A stretch of DNA of 64,000 nucleotides from Trichoplax sp. H2 (GCA_003344405.1 NOWV01000012.1:248001-312000); one strand, 5' to 3'; positions 15,901 through 31,200 are shown, counted from the stretch's first letter. The notes: a model not told the origin generated them from the sequence alone. Program-made: numbers and translations.

Positions 15901-18900
15901 TGCACCATATATTGATAATTTCTAACTATATTCTCTTAGTTAGCGATATTAATAGTAAATATTTTTGTCTGTGATAAAGGTTCAACGAATTCCACAATAC
16001 AACAGACTGCTTGGTGACTTGATAGAGAAAACATCCGAAGATCATCCAGACTATAAATATCTGATTGAAACCAAGGAACAAGTTAAACAGGTTGGTTTGA
16101 ATTACGTTATATTAAATTAATATGCTAATAACAGACTTGAATGTATCAATAACCCAAAATATTCTTCTATACCTTATCTTATCACTATATACTCGTCTAA
16201 TATCAGCATGCTATCTATAATCCATCATAAATAATCACCTTTTAGAATAGTTTTAATTCAACCACCTACTGTGTAATTCAATAAGTAAATATATCAAAGG
16301 TGTATTGTAATCATCATACTTCCTACCATTTTTTTCTTCATATCCTACTGTACCTGCTGTGAATATCTATACAGATGATAAGTGAACGTGAACAAGAAGT
16401 AAAAGCTGTTGAGAATGAGGTTAGCATTTTTTAAAACTCCCTTTTCGCTGACCACCTCATAAACATATAGAATTGTATTGTTCTAGCCTTAAATTGTAGC
16501 TCTATTGATGGAATCAATTATCAGCTGACAAATTTATTCTAATATTAGAAGGAATTTTACGGTCATTATGATGACATTGTAGAACATTTTTTAAACTATG
16601 CTTCGTGTCCACCTTTAGAAAATAAAATAAAATTTAATTACGTCTCTGTCGGAAATTCCATTCTAATATACTTAATTTTTCTCCTGTACCATATGAAGTA
16701 ATTTCTCGTAAATCTCATGAAGTATACTATAGCTTGAAATAGTTGTTTACTAGATTCGCAATAACTTTAATATACGAAACAGTAAATTAAAATAGAAACT
16801 TTACTAGTCGTCACGATGGAAAGTAAATATGTCGCTTACATGAAGGATATTGAATAGATATCTAGTCTACCCTATTGTCATATCGTTCTGCAATAGTCAT
16901 TATACTTATTATATTGGTTGCATGGTTGGATAGCAGTAATTAATGAATTCTTTTCTCTCTTTTTGCTATTATATTCTCGATATAATACAGTATAAGTTGA
17001 TACAAATACAAGAAAGATTTCCAAATGATCCACTTTACTTACTGGACGACAGGGTGGCTGTTGCCGAAATGGTAAGTTAACGATCGCTTAATCTCTTCAA
17101 TCCCCCCAAATTTTTTGAATCAAGTCGTATAAGCCAATCTAATAATTGCTGTTAGGAGTGAATTTTTTATATGGGTGCCTTATATTCTCTGTCAATCCCT
17201 GTCGTTGTATCTGTATTAATATCGATATTGATTGATGACAATTATGCAGCAATTTCATTTCTATCCTCCCTTCTACTCGTCTGAGAATCATCATAGTAAA
17301 TCTAGCATTCTCTTCAGTTTCTTAAGCATTAGCATGTCGCTACATTCTTTAGAAATTTAAATCAGGTTTGAAAATCTTTAAGTAGGGTGATAAAATGGTT
17401 TTAGTGCTTAGTAGAAAACGTTAACCTTCATCATTAAATGTTAAATAGCTGGCTACAACCATTTTTTATAAACTATTGATCGTACTGTACAACGTAATCA
17501 TAAAAAGGACTTAGATCTCTATCACTTAGATATTTATAGATTTATCAGTCATTAGTAGCCTCAAATAATTTTAACTTAATGTAAAGAGAATTTGATGCCT
17601 TAATTGCTTATTAAGGCCATTAAGCAGAGATCAGCTGCGGATCACATACATAGTTCGTCAATGCTTGCAAATTTAAATTGAAAATTATTCGTACCATTAA
17701 AATAAAAATTTATTACAATCCCTTCTTACCGCTATTAATTTCCGATTTTTCTGTTATTTACATCTACTATCGGGTTTCTGTAAAAATATATACAAACCTT
17801 ACTCATAGCTAGATAATTTTACGTACGACTATCAGGACACGATACGCTAAAATCAAGCGGAATTAAAGACAATCTTAGCAAACTTTTACTAATTGGTTAA
17901 ATTTTTTACTCCAAGGATTGATAATAATTGCTTATATTTATGAATACAACACAACTTTTACTCTAATAATTCATAATTTTAAATACTATTATCTTCTCGT
18001 TTATGTAATATTTAGAAATCGAAGTCGCATGCTCCTCGTCGACGATCAGCTCCAACTTTGTTCTTGAAACACAATATATCATTCAATAAGCATTCTGGTA
18101 GAAGTATTGCCAAGTAAGTTATTTTATTGCTTTTCGAAGACTTTATTGAAAAAAAATGACATTTTATAATATGCGTGACTTATTAAGGAACAAGTTAATT
18201 ACATGTAAAAGATGGATCACGTTAGTTATCATTTATTATAATAATACTACAGTAATTTATTTATGACATTAATATGAAATGTTTTTAATACAAATCACTT
18301 AGTAACTTATTTGGTATGACAGCGAACAATAAAGTACCCAGGCAATTTATTTATGAAGGTGTTGTTGATATGAATACGGTCAGTCAAATGAAAAATTACA
18401 AGATTCTATTTCCTTGTAATATTTTACCTATATTTGTGCTTCATCCATTAACCCAATTTCACATTTATTTGCAACTGCAGTATAACGTTTTATGGTTATC
18501 GAAATTTTGTATCTGGTCTTATTTAATTTTTAAACTATTACGTTGTAGGGGTTTCAAACAGTTCCACGCTATTTATTCCTATTAAATGATATTCTAATCA
18601 TAGCCAAACCAAAGTAAGTCAATGTCGTCGTATATAAATTTAATAATATATACGTGTATATATATATATATATTGTATTTTCGATGAGCTATTTATGCCT
18701 ACCTTCATTCTATTTTCGTCATTTTTATTACGAAACCTCAATTATTAGGGCTATAATTGATATCGCAACAGTTACAGTAAACCCTTTCTACATTTTTGTT
18801 GCAGAATAGTAAAAGAAGTAAATTAAATCTATTATAAAGATAATCTTTTACTTCCAAGTTTAAAATTGGCTATAATTCTATTTTATTCGTAAAATGATGG

Positions 18901-21900
18901 TTGCAGAAGTCAGAAGTGTTATACAGACTCAATTAGTGATTTAGAGTACAGATTTACCCACTGGTGACATATCGCCTTTCAAAAATAATCATTTCATTAT
19001 GACTATAAATTTAACTACAGAAAGCCATGCTTACCAGTATTGAATCGACGCATTTATTAATGACGTTGCCAGTTAGACGTTTTAGAAAACTATGCAATAC
19101 TATGTAATGACCATTATAGTTAGCGCTAATAAAATTATTTATAGCATTTATACAAGTCGCCATTGCTATTTTCAACAAATGCTACCATGAATTCCTGAAT
19201 CTTTGCATCAATTGTTCTACCGGTGTAGGGGTTCAACATTTAGATTGAAAAATTTAATTCGTGTTACTGATATTTGGCTATCGGAGTCATTCGATGATGT
19301 CTGTGAAGTAGTACAACATCCAGATAAGTCTTTCGTAATTGGATGGCCAATCGTAAATTACTTGGCAACTTTTTCCACAGTTGAAGAAAGGAATCTTTGG
19401 TTTCAATTATTATCGAAGTAATGTTTTTACACTGATAAAAAACAAAGCAACGACGACTGATTTCTATCTAAATTATATGATTTAAAAGAGTAGATGATAA
19501 CTCATTCATGAATATGACTTCTTTTTTCACCACGTAGGCAAATCGAAGAACAACAAGAATACGATGATCCAAAAGCGATATCCGCTACAATATCTCTAAG
19601 AATTTCGGAAATTAATCCTTCATTAAGAGATATTGTAAGCGAAATGATTATAATGTCTAATAATCTTCCTAAGTTATTAGTTTACACAGAAAGCAATCTA
19701 TAGCGTTTACTGTAATCTTGTCATTATGATATTAATTAATCAATCATCTTCACAAGTCCATCTATGTACTATGCAGACCTTTCGTCTCATTTTTAGCTTT
19801 ATATTTTACTGTAGACTATAATAAGATAGCAAACAAGATACTGCTAGTATTTAAAGATGATACCAACATTATTTTAAACTTCATGGCAGATATACGAAAT
19901 GTAATAATGTATTCGTATAAGGGTAGAATAGTTCCCAGAGTAGAATATACAGTAATAACAGTTTTACTTAACCTTTAACTCTAATTCATTTTTAAGGTAA
20001 CCAATATTAATATCACGAATAAAGATGATGTACACTTTGCAATAAAAGAATGTTTAAAGGAGTCACAGTTAGAGGTATTTACAAATTAACAATTATTCAA
20101 TTCTGATTACAAGGCGTTTAAAGTTACGAAGCGGAATAAGATTAACTTCTTACTTCTTTTCTATTTTAAAGATGACCAAAACGCTTTCTCAGCAATTATG
20201 GATTATAACCAATAAAGAAGACGTACTCAATACTCCATTGATTGGTAAATGTTTCCATTTCCGCACAACTGTCACAGCAATGATGACTTAACTGTTGTTT
20301 CCTCTTGCGAACTTTAATATACGCAATTGCAATACAAAAATCTCGTTTAAGTATTTCTTGATAAACTCTGATATAAGCTTAACTCTATATTTTCCCTAAT
20401 TTATAGGCCATGAACGTCTTTATGCCATTAAATGTTTTTCTTTACGAGAAGGACAAGAAAATAATGGATTAGATGGTGTTCTTGAGACAAAAAACACCCA
20501 CGATTCAGAACTACAGTTTGTTATCAGATTCAGAAAGGGTGCTAAAATATCAGCCTTAGGTCAGTGATTTTATGATCCACTAATAGATAGACATATTTCA
20601 TATTCTATAAAACTTCAATTTTATTTGCTAAAAAATAACATTTTACTTGATTTCACTATAAAAATTAACCGGTTATAATTCCTACAGATATCAAGAAAAA
20701 AGGCTTAAGTAAACGTGTGGTAGTGCAATGGCTAAAACATTCAACAGGTAGTATTAAAAATTCATCACCATCAAAAAATCAAGAACCGTTAGCAGAGAAA
20801 GCATCTGGAAGGTAGAATAGAATTAATTTATCAAGCTTATATTACTTTATAAAGTATAGTGGAGGTTTTATTTGACTGGATAGTCATTTATTTTATCGCT
20901 TTCCTCTTATCTAAAGGATATTTGGGGTTCCACTAGAAAAGCTAATTCAAGATGATACATTACCAAAACCTCTCATGGTAATTACGATATGGTCTTCATA
21001 AAAATTATGTCGAAATTATTTACATCCAGACTTAAATTTTCATGTAACTATAGTACGAAATATCAATTCCATTGCTACTTACTAAAATCTTTACGCCCTT
21101 CTTGCTATAGGGAATGCTGCAACAGCTTTCTATTTATGGTCCGACGACAATAGGAGTGTTTCGTAGATCTGCTAATGTTAAAATTATTCGTGAACTACGA
21201 GGATTAATTGAAAGTGGTAAGTCGATTGATAAAACTTGTTCTGAATCACAGTTTGTAAGAGATCGTTATTCCCGCATACTGTATTGATCTAGTATATACC
21301 TTTTAAGTGGCTCTTTGAAATTAGAAAGAGTATTTCATTCATTATATTATAATTTAATGTTGCACTAAAAGTCGCTGGATCTTTTAGTAGTATTTCACAG
21401 ACTTAATTAATTGAAATTGTTATGGTAGCAGTATATAATCGGTTTAATAGACTGCGGCTATGTTGCTATGTCTACAATGTTTAAATTATAGACTGTATAC
21501 GGTTTGGTAGGCTTTGATAAGCTTTATGCATCTTTGATTATACCTGGTTTTAAACATTTTTATTAGCGTGTACCTAATAATTTAGTTTGTAATTGGGATG
21601 ACTTAATCGTTACACTAGCTCTGGCTAGTTTTTGGAGCTATAAATAATTAACTTTAAATGCAAAGCATAGATCCACTTTCATCAGTCTAGGTGCATTATA
21701 CATACTATGATCAGCTAGTTACGAATAAAGTCATATTAACTTTCTCATTACTGAAAAAGGTATGGATATTCTTTATGAAAATCATCAAGTTTTGGTTTTG
21801 GCAGCATTGTTAAAGGTTATTATTATTACTAATTGATCTTTTAAGATTTGCGAATTTTTACGACCACTTCGATATCACTTAACGTAAAGATTTTTAATCG

Positions 21901-24174
21901 ACATAAAAATTCGAATAGTTCACAGAAGTAATTTAATTTGTACTCAGTATAGTTATATACTTTAAGTTATAGTTAATGTGATACTAACTAGAATTTTAAT
22001 TTTTCCAGTGTGTTTAGTTTGATCAAAAATTGCGGATAACAGTAGATGTAACTAACATATTTTCTGTATATATTAAATCAGGAATTTTTACTGTCTCTAC
22101 CCCAACCTGTTTTCGATATTAATTTATTCGAAGAATATCTTATTACAAATAAAATCGAAGATAAGGAAGAAAGAATTAATGCTACGAAAACGTGAGACTT
22201 GATAATAATTAAATAGGAAAGGATAAAAGATTTGTTTATGGAAAAAATTTTCATAATAGAATACTAAACGTGGAATATTTGAATACTTCTCGATACTTTC
22301 GGTGTATATTCTCATAATTTATTTACTTAGTAGTAATTTGCAATTCAATGATTTGTTAGAATATGGCTTACTCTGGTGTTGAATTAGAGCATTTATAAAA
22401 ATATTAAATAGAGTACTTGATTAAAATTTTAAGAATACACTTACTGTATAGAAATACTTTATCTACTGGGAATAGAATTTTATTTCATAATCTCTTACAG
22501 CTAAAGGTTAAAATTTTCTTCCTTTTACATCATTCATTTTAACATGCTATATTAATGAACTATAGGGTATTGCAAAAACAACGAGAGAATTCCAAGGCAG
22601 CTACTGTGTTATTGAATTCTATCTTCTGTGTCTTAAATCGAATACTTGCTCATTGTGAAGAAAATAATATGAATGCCTATAATTTAACGGTGTGCATCTC
22701 GTCAAGTATGATGTGGCCTAAAGATTTAAATATAGCACACCAACGTCGTGATGATATCGTGGAATTTTTTCAATTTTTATTGGAGAATTGTCAAGAGATC
22801 TTAGGTGAAGAGATGCAAGGGTCATTAGGTGATGCTGAACGACCGGTACGACATAAATTAAATCGAAGGAAAGCCGTATCATGCGGTGATGCCTACACTC
22901 TAGATGAGAATGAAGATAGTTCTAATCCAAGTTCAAGTCTTAAATCAATCTGCGATAACCTTGGCCGACGTATAGCTAACGCAGATACTTGCGGTAGCCA
23001 TGATTCAGGCATTGCCAATAGTGATTTATCACATCTAGGATTAGAGAACGATGACAATAGTCAAGGGGATAACGGTAGTATTGCTACATCGGATTCCTCT
23101 GGCGGTCAAGAAATTTCAACAATACAAGAGAAACCACACAACGGTTCAGGTTTTGGAGGTATTGAGAGGCATGAAACTAGATATGGGCGTTTTATTAAAA
23201 ATATATATCAAGGAAATAAGCAAAAAGGTGAAAAAATACGTGACAGTCGGAGTGCTTTTGCAAGTAATAATAAAAAGAACAATAATACCAATAGTCCATT
23301 CTTAAATAAAACTCGAAGAAATGGACGCCCTCGACCACGAGATGATTCTGCATGTAGTGAAGATAGTATTGCTAGTAGTGCTGTGAGCGGAAGCCTTAGT
23401 AAAGATAGCCAAATGGATGAAGGTCAACTATCACAATCAACATCATTAGAATCAACGCGTCCTAAAATGGTTGCTATATCCAGGCATCAAAGTACCCCGT
23501 CAAAAGGACGTAGAATTGGTGGTATTATCATGAAAAAGCTACGCAATAATTCACTTGGTGATGGTGAAGAATATTCATCATCGCCAGTACCCCAGCATAA
23601 ATCTTCTTTAGGCAATAACAGCGACGAAAGTGATAGTACATTTGATTCGAAATTGAAATCACGCTTTGCCTATGGTATGAAATCCAACAAGAAGTCACAG
23701 GATCATGAAAATGACCTATCGTCGTCAACACCTTGTTCTCCATTAAAGAAAGAGTTTGATTCACACGAATTAATATCAAGTGGATCACAACCTGATTTTA
23801 ATAAATTATTCGGTGGAGATGGATCAAAATTAGATTTGCCAATAAAAGAGGATACAATATCAAATTATTCAAAAAGTTCCTCTTCACCAATTGACATTCG
23901 TCCTTCTAGAAGTTATCCTGACTATCGACATGGTTTAACTGAAAGTCATAGTGATTCACACCTGATTAGTTCATCGTTGGATCAGAGTATCATTCCTGTT
24001 GGATCATTACGTAAAGTTGGTACATTTCCAAATGAGGTAGCTATTAGCAATCAGTCATCACTACCGGATATAAATAATCGAGATCGAGGAGGAAATGATT
24101 CAATGGGAAAAGTGTCACCTATAACCAGGGATAAATTTTTGAAAATGAGTTTTACTGAAGAAGAATTTGTTTAA
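3901..24174 (+). CDS. Dual RhoGEF/RhoGAP protein (RBD-DH-PH-RA-RhoGAP), ARHGAP20-like
   Basis: Exons: 3901-4077, 9193-9388, 10806-10908, 11053-11140, 12671-12716, 13316-13391, 14181-14262, 15980-16090, 16375-16419, 16991-17071, 18016-18113, 18342-18378, 18549-18613, 19229-19417, 19538-19634, 19997-20074, 20172-20244, 20407-20559, 20688-20811, 20917-20977, 21111-21216, 21760-21815, 22082-22191, 22566-24174. They join in phase into 1286 residues. An in-frame TGA at 3874-3876 supports the ATG at 3901. Domains: Raf/RGS12-type Ras-binding-like fold (about 46-113), DH with LLFSEELYLESL and VQRIPQYNRLL (about 127-320), PH with RYLFLLNDILIIAKP (336-465), RA (about 479-598), RhoGAP with arginine finger in GVFRRSAN at R678 (640-833), then a Ser/Asn-rich, probably disordered tail. 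The DH-PH should load Rho-family GTPases and the GAP should switch them off, under Ras/Rap-type input. The PH-RA-GAP part resembles human ARHGAP20/TAGAP; the added DH and RBD do not. Exon boundaries are inferred and no transcript was seen. Confidence 0.85.
4078..9192 (+). other. Large first intron (5.1 kb) of the Rho regulator
   Basis: This is the longest intron in the window. It lies between the exon ending in GGAAATCGTAAAACG and the exon encoding LNGKVGMRVGHLVAD. No conserved exon, RNA gene or repeat was recognised. The open frames at 6659-6841 and 8671-8946 have no family similarity. An unrecognised alternative first exon or enhancer cannot be excluded. Confidence 0.5.
18655..18675. repeat. 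(TA)n microsatellite
   Basis: A short alternating TA run lies in the intron after the PH-domain exon 18549-18613 of the Rho regulator. Shorter TA runs occur near 52918 and 54569. It is simple sequence with no inferred function. Confidence 0.7.
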
Positions 24175-27100
24175 ATTAAAATAAATGCTTAAGAACTTTT
24201 CATCATAAATTTTTTAAACCTGATTTCTGTTTTATTAGTTGTACATTTTATAACATCTAACATAGGCTATTTGAAATTTAGACTTTAATATCCATATTCA
24301 TTGAACTTACTGAACCATATAATGGTATCAATATCTGGAAAGAATATGAAGCGATTAATTTTTAAAGTTATCTTCTGCATTGTCTTTTTAATATCGTATA
24401 TACGAATATATGTAATGTATAGTATGTTTACATAAAATTATATACTACAACAGTAGTAATACATGTTTAGTGTAGCTATTTCTATTTGCATTATCTCAAT
24501 TAGTTGCAACTTATACATAACACTATCATAGGTTCATCATGAAGAAGAATTGGTTATGTAGAAAAATTCGTAAAAATAAACTGCAATATTCTAAAATGAT
24601 GTCTATGAAAGAAAATAATATCCGTGTTTCAATATAACAATTATTGATCAACTTAGCTATTATGGCAATAAATTATTTGTCAGCTAAGATTTTTTAATTA
24701 CCTAATGATCATTGTACCGCAGCAGTTTATTATACATGATGTTTTCACAAGTTGTTGCTTATTTATAAATGTAGAAGATATATGTATATAGTTTGACTAT
24801 GCATGAAGAATAGTAAAAAAATTTCAATGTTGCTGTTATTATTGAATATCGATTTACATACTTGATCCTATGTCATAATTGAATGCTTATTTCTACAATT
24901 GCAGTATAATGCTTCTTGTTTTAAAATGAAGAATACTAAGTATGTGTAGGGATAAATTACGTATTAATTTCATTTTTATCGTCTTAAATTTAATAATTTT
25001 GCCGAACTACGTCGTATATAAATATTCCAACACAATCTGGTAATATCTATGAGAATTATTGAAAAGTTAGAGTTACTTATTAAAGATTGTGCTCTTCGTT
25101 TTGTATTCTTCTCGTCGCTTTCTTTATTCAATATTTACTGTTAAACAAAGGGTATACATAGCTAAATTCTATCTCAATATACTATTTGAAAGAGTTCGCA
25201 TAATATAGTGAAGGGAATAGTGCTTAATATCATTTTTCCGTATTTTCCCTCTTCTTTTAAATAATTATTACTGTTATTAGGCTTATAGAGCGCATGCTGC
25301 CTAGTCGTGTCGATTAAAATGTACCCAATGTCACTGTTGATAATGCATTCAGCAATTCTTTTTTCTTTTTCTTTTTAAATATTAATCTCTATTAGATACA
25401 AGGTAATTTGCAATGTATATATCTAATATTAAAGAGTATAATATGGTAATTGAAATGTTATTATATTTTTCATTTCATTTTCTATTATATAAACTTAATC
25501 CTTAACATCTTATTTTGGTATCTAATTAGAAATATGTAACAGGACTAGATGTAATAATTTATGTCTTAAATTCATCGTTTACAAATAAACAACGTTCATT
25601 TCAAATTGATTGTTACAATGGCAATTACTGTCCATAGCTATTAGTAAACTTTGCTACTTTCATAGTCAATGCGCAAGAAAATTTTCTGTTAGTATAGTAA
25701 CAAATACTTGATTAGAATCAATTAGATTGAATTTAATAATTCATTATCCTGTTTCTAACTTATTATAAAGTAGGCTCAGCCCTTTCTAATGTTTGGATAG
25801 GATTTGTATTGCATAGATATCTGGTATAAAATTGCTATTATCAGCTAACAATACTAGCTTTAAAATAATTTAATTGTATTTATTAATTTTGATGCAGTTG
25901 TTCATGATCCAATCTTTAACTATTCCTCAAGTAGGCTCAATTGTTCTTTATATCAATTATTCTTCATGTGGTGATCCATGGATAGCTAGATATTTAAGGA
26001 AATATCTAGCGAATATCTAGCAGCTAGCAACTCGTGATTTATGCATTTTACCTTACATACATCCAGCCCAGTAAGTGGATCTGTTATCAATTTTTTCCTC
26101 TTACAGCTATTACTTAGTAGAGCACTGATATAAAATCGCAACAACGTTATATTGTAATTGTCATTTGCGATACCTTGCGTAATAAACTATACTGTTTTCG
26201 CTTATCAAATTAGATTTCTTCAGTTACATTTGAATTGAATTATTATGTTTAGTCCTAGAATGAGAACTTTCAAATTTTAGCATTTTATTAAATCTCGTTT
26301 GTACTGTAGCTCTAAGCTAAATTAAGTAAAGAGATTAAATCATATGATATTATTTTCGATATTTTTAGAAAGATTTCCTGTAATTTTATGCCTAATAAGA
26401 TGAATAGTAGATCTTTTCCGTCTTAAAAGGCGATATTTCGTCTATTATTTTAGTAATAAACATTGCAGGTTTATTTTCACGTTGCTTAATAAATCGTAAT
26501 AGTTCTCAACTGTAGAAGCTCTATTTTTAGACGTTATTCGAAAATTTTGAATCGACTAAAATTAATTAACGAATGTTAAGTAGATTGCACTTGATAATTG
26601 AAATTAGTGATAATGATTCTATAATGCCATAATCTGAGTTAAATGATAATTAGCTTAATAATTGATTGCTAATCAGTATGTATTTCTATGATCAAATAAC
26701 ATATAACAGATTTTAAATAGCATCAAATCTTCAAAATACTTAAATTACAGCAGTAAATTTATTATAGACTTGATTTAATATAGATCTGCACCAATTTTGA
26801 ACTTTTGAGCATATTACATAATTTTCACTCTATTACATCATCTTTGCAAGAATAAAAGACCAACTAAAATTAGCTAATTAAAGGGATATCGCGAAATATT
26901 TTAGTAGTGCAACGATTCTTTAATACTATAAGCCATAATTAGCAGTGGTACTATTGAATTTTGCAAAAGATACCGACACTGTATTGACTACTATGACTAA
27001 TAATACTTAAAATAATACTTAAATATCGATTTAATATCATTAGTTAATGTGCAGACGAGTTAACGAATAAGAACCATTTCTGCTACTGCATTTACTACAC

Positions 27101-28228
27101 TCTATCCATTTATCATACTAGGGCGTTTTGAAGTTGATTTACTATTAATACCGATTCAATATCAACTATTAGTTTTGCATTGAAATTCGGATTTTGCAGG
27201 ATAACCTTTTAATACTTTTGCTTTTGATATTTAACACTAATAAATAAATCATATTCTATTAATGCCATTTTTAATATTGAGTTTGTATCATTTGTAAGAT
27301 AGACATTGCCGTATCAAGGATCTAGTTGATAATTAATCGTTATATTGTACGGGTAAGAATATCGTATATGATAATATATAGCTGTATTAGATGTAGCTGC
27401 TATAATATTAACCATAATATACTAAACTTTCCAAATACTCGTATATATAAATACCGCTCAGCATTGCTACAGAGATGAAGTATAATTAAATCATGAGGAC
27501 CTCGTAAAATATGACTATATAGATTAAATCATGGCTCTGATCGATTGTTAAATGCCTGAATTTCTATGAACTTTAAACTTATTAAGTGAGACTGCTACTT
27601 CATGTCAGAAAATTGTCATTTGATTAGCATGAGAACATGATTTAGTTCAGTTGCAACCGACTCTAAGAATCACTGTAACTTATACGGACTAACGGTGGCA
27701 GGCATTCAGAGTTTAGTTTTAATTGAGGGGGTCAAACATTCAATTACCTAACGGATTGCATCTAAAGCGTACATTACTAGTTAAAAGTAGTCTTCCTCTA
27801 TTCGTAACCAAATCATTTCGTATTTTCACTATTTATTTATTTCATAGTTAAATAGCATAATCTATAGAGGTGTTTATTATTTATATATTTAATCAATATG
27901 AATAAAAGTATGTTAAAGGGTTACTCTTATCTAAAAAATATACAGTAAATACATGTACTGAAGTATAAATATCGAATTACTGTAGGTCTCATGTGAGACT
28001 AATCTTACAGTTTAATAAATGCGACAATAAGAAATATTCTGTAGCAATGCATACAACTTGTATAAAGTGAACATGAGCTGCAACGGAAATTATATATATG
28101 AGCCTAAAAATTCTTAATGGGCATTAATGCGGCATAAATCCCATATCGAGTTACTGTTTATCATAATGAGTTCGAAATCGAAATGTTTAGGAGTCATAAA
28201 TAAATAAATAAAACATCTGTTAATGAAA
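24175..28228. other. Tail-to-tail intergenic region, no gene seen
   Basis: About 4 kb of AT-rich sequence separates the 3' ends of the Rho regulator (+) and the CEP97-like gene (-). No reading frame with recognisable similarity, tRNA-like B box or repeat family was found. An AATAAA at 24180-24185, directly after the stop codon at 24172-24174, could serve as an early polyadenylation signal. Further AT-rich candidates follow. Confidence 0.5.
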
Positions 28229-31200
28229 CTATTCAGCTCCGGGTGCATCCTCGTAACTATTACTATTGCTTATGCTACAACTATTATCGCCCTTAAATTG
28301 AAGTTGAGGTAATCCTGAATTCTGCCTAACACTTTCCTGGACATTGGAACTATCACAATCTTGATTTATGGCTTGATTTTCTTCTTTCTTATTCACATTA
28401 CCAATCTTGTCTGAGGCTTTAGCAGTTTCATGATCAGCCAATTGACAAGAAAAGTTAGTAGCATCACAAATTTTTGTGCTATCCACAAACTCAGCTGTGT
28501 CATACAAAGTTTTATCTAATATCAACTCGGTGTATTCAGCTGTTGTTTTATATACACTGCTTAAATACATCTCTAATTCCTCACTGTATTCAGATACGTT
28601 ATCAGGGACTCTATAAAATCTTTCATCGTCATCGCAATTTACACAGTTACTTTTATCCTCCACTTTCTGTAGAACTCCTGTTGCTGCTTCAGTTTTGTTA
28701 TTACGATTACTCTCGTCATTGTCTAATTCAATTCGGAGATCATCTTTAAGAGAATTAGTTTCTGACTTATCTGTCAAATCCGCAGCCGTTACGGGTATAC
28801 TAAAATCTAAAGAATCTTCGTCAGATTCGTTATTTTCATCCGGAATTATAGTTAGAAAATCTGTCTTCTCATTACTATCATATAAGCTATCATCACTATT
28901 TTCTAACGATTCTTCTGTTGCGATAGTATCCATATAATCGTTACTACTATGGATTTGATAGGCCTCGGGTGCCTCAGTTAGCTCTACTTCGTCCGGCATT
29001 TCACTGTATTCATTTGTTTTGGTAATATTCGTTATAGAAGTTGATTCACTATTTTAAGAATGAAAAATTAGAATAAATAAACACTTGATCTTGGAAATGT
29101 AAATGCCGGTATGGAACCATCTATCAATAAGGTGATCTTTCGCAGTACAAGGTAAATAAGATAGATAATGCATAATTTTTATTCCGTGATAGTTTGCATA
29201 ACCTTACTGCAGAGAAACATTAGAACATTCACTTTTATAAGTTAATAAATCTCACCGATTTTGTTCATTATTTGAAGGCTTAACCTGCATTTTCGCTTTT
29301 ATCTACAATGCACAAACAAATAAATAGTGTCTTAAATTAGCATAATGCTAATAACACTAAAGAACGATCAGTAAAACGTACATCTTTTTTTGCGTTATGT
29401 ATTTCGTAGGACGTCAGGACTTTAGCATCGTGGCCTATGTAAAAAGGGTTTTATAGAATAAAACTGTCAAATGTGGCAGTAAAGTAACCTAAAGCAAATG
29501 ATATCTGAAAAATCGCATGTATCAGAATCGATAAGCTTAAACCCATCATTTATGTGGTTTGCAAATTTGCTTTACTGTGTTTACGTATAGAAGAGTTTCA
29601 TTCATACTATGTTCAGAATACAAAATTTATAATATATACCGGTAACATGGCATATATAAATAGTATATTTTATAGATATCACTGTTACTATTGCCTAAGT
29701 ATGGCTTGTCAGCAGCTTCTGACATTAATTTTGGTTTTATATAAGAAAAGTGCGTAATTAAGTAAGGTCGTAGAGATGTTATTGGTTTTAATATTTTTTA
29801 AAATGTATGATTTATATAAAAAATACCGATGCTTTCGGTTTCTTCGTTTGCGACATCTTGCGTATTCATTTGGTTTACCACCACTTGCATATCATGATTA
29901 AGTTGTTGTACCTGATATTTATATATACGCGTATACAAACTTAGAAGCAATTCCGGATATCTTAAGCAGCTGTATTATTTATATGAACCTGTTCGCATAG
30001 GCGTTGAATTCGATGTCTCATTAATGAATTACGAGTTATATGCTTGATAGTGTCGTTGGGAAGCTCCTGAAGTTAAATTTTATGTGATGTATAGGATAAG
30101 ATTGTCAGACATTACTGCTTTTAAATAGAATCATGAGAGATAAACGATACAACGTAATTTTTCGGTGACTATTAGTTTACCTTCCGGGCTTGGTATCCTC
30201 GCCTGAACGTAATTAATTAATATATGAAATTTAAATTCAGATATGTATCTAGAGAATCAATTGAATATTACAACACTAACCAATATTTCTGGATTGAAAT
30301 CGCCGCTTGATTTCTTTTTTTGCGATCTTCAGTTGCTAATACAACTTGAAGTTTTCTCATCTTTCAGATTTAACAAGTTACGGGCATTAATACCTTTGCA
30401 CTTAAATTTATTTTTACGATATTCGTATTCGATATACATATGTAATTGTATTACAGGATGTAAGAAATTGCCATTAGTTTATTTTCTTTCAAGCATTTTT
30501 TAATACGAAAGTTAACCTGGTCTTTCAGTTCTTTAACTTCTTGTTCTAAACTTTTCTCCTGCACTTCATGACTTCGAAGTTGGACTATAAGGCTATCACA
30601 GTGGGCATATGTAAGCAATTATTTTATAGCAGAGCAACGGTAAAAATCGTCTACACAACTTAAGAACAAACATGCCACTAATATCTGTGTTTACCTGTTG
30701 TTCGATTTTTGCAAACGTAACGTGGTATCTTCTAAACGTCTCATTCTCAGTTCCTTTAGATTATGCTGTACAAATCTATTATGTTGCCTGGTGTGATAAC
30801 CGCGCCTTTCAATAATTATAATGATATATTGGTAAGACATCCTTTGTTACTTGTACGTTTAGTAGCTATGATAATGTTGACTCTTACACAAAACCTACCA
30901 ATAACTTTGTATTTTAATAGCGGATTTATGTTGATGTAAAAGGCTCAAGTATCGCTTTCGCTGAGTAAAACCTTTAATTTTTGCTTGAATCACGGTAGCC
31001 GCGTGATCCTTGCTCGTAACAAATTTTGAATACGAAAATGACGATGCTTCAGTTTTAGGTTGTAATTTATCAATTGTGTTTTCTAATTCAAGTTCCGATT
31101 GAAATACTGCTGTCTTGGGCTTTGTAGCTACACTTGTAAGTCCCAATATATTAGTATCTTCAGCACTACTTGGTGAGGGTTCCAACGATGAAGAAATTTC

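Noticed and set aside
23528-23788. Minus-strand and alternative plus-strand frames inside the last Rho regulator exon (also 23051-23305)
   Set aside because: These are shadows of the long 22566-24174 coding exon, whose phase fits the RhoGAP domain and 23 upstream exons.
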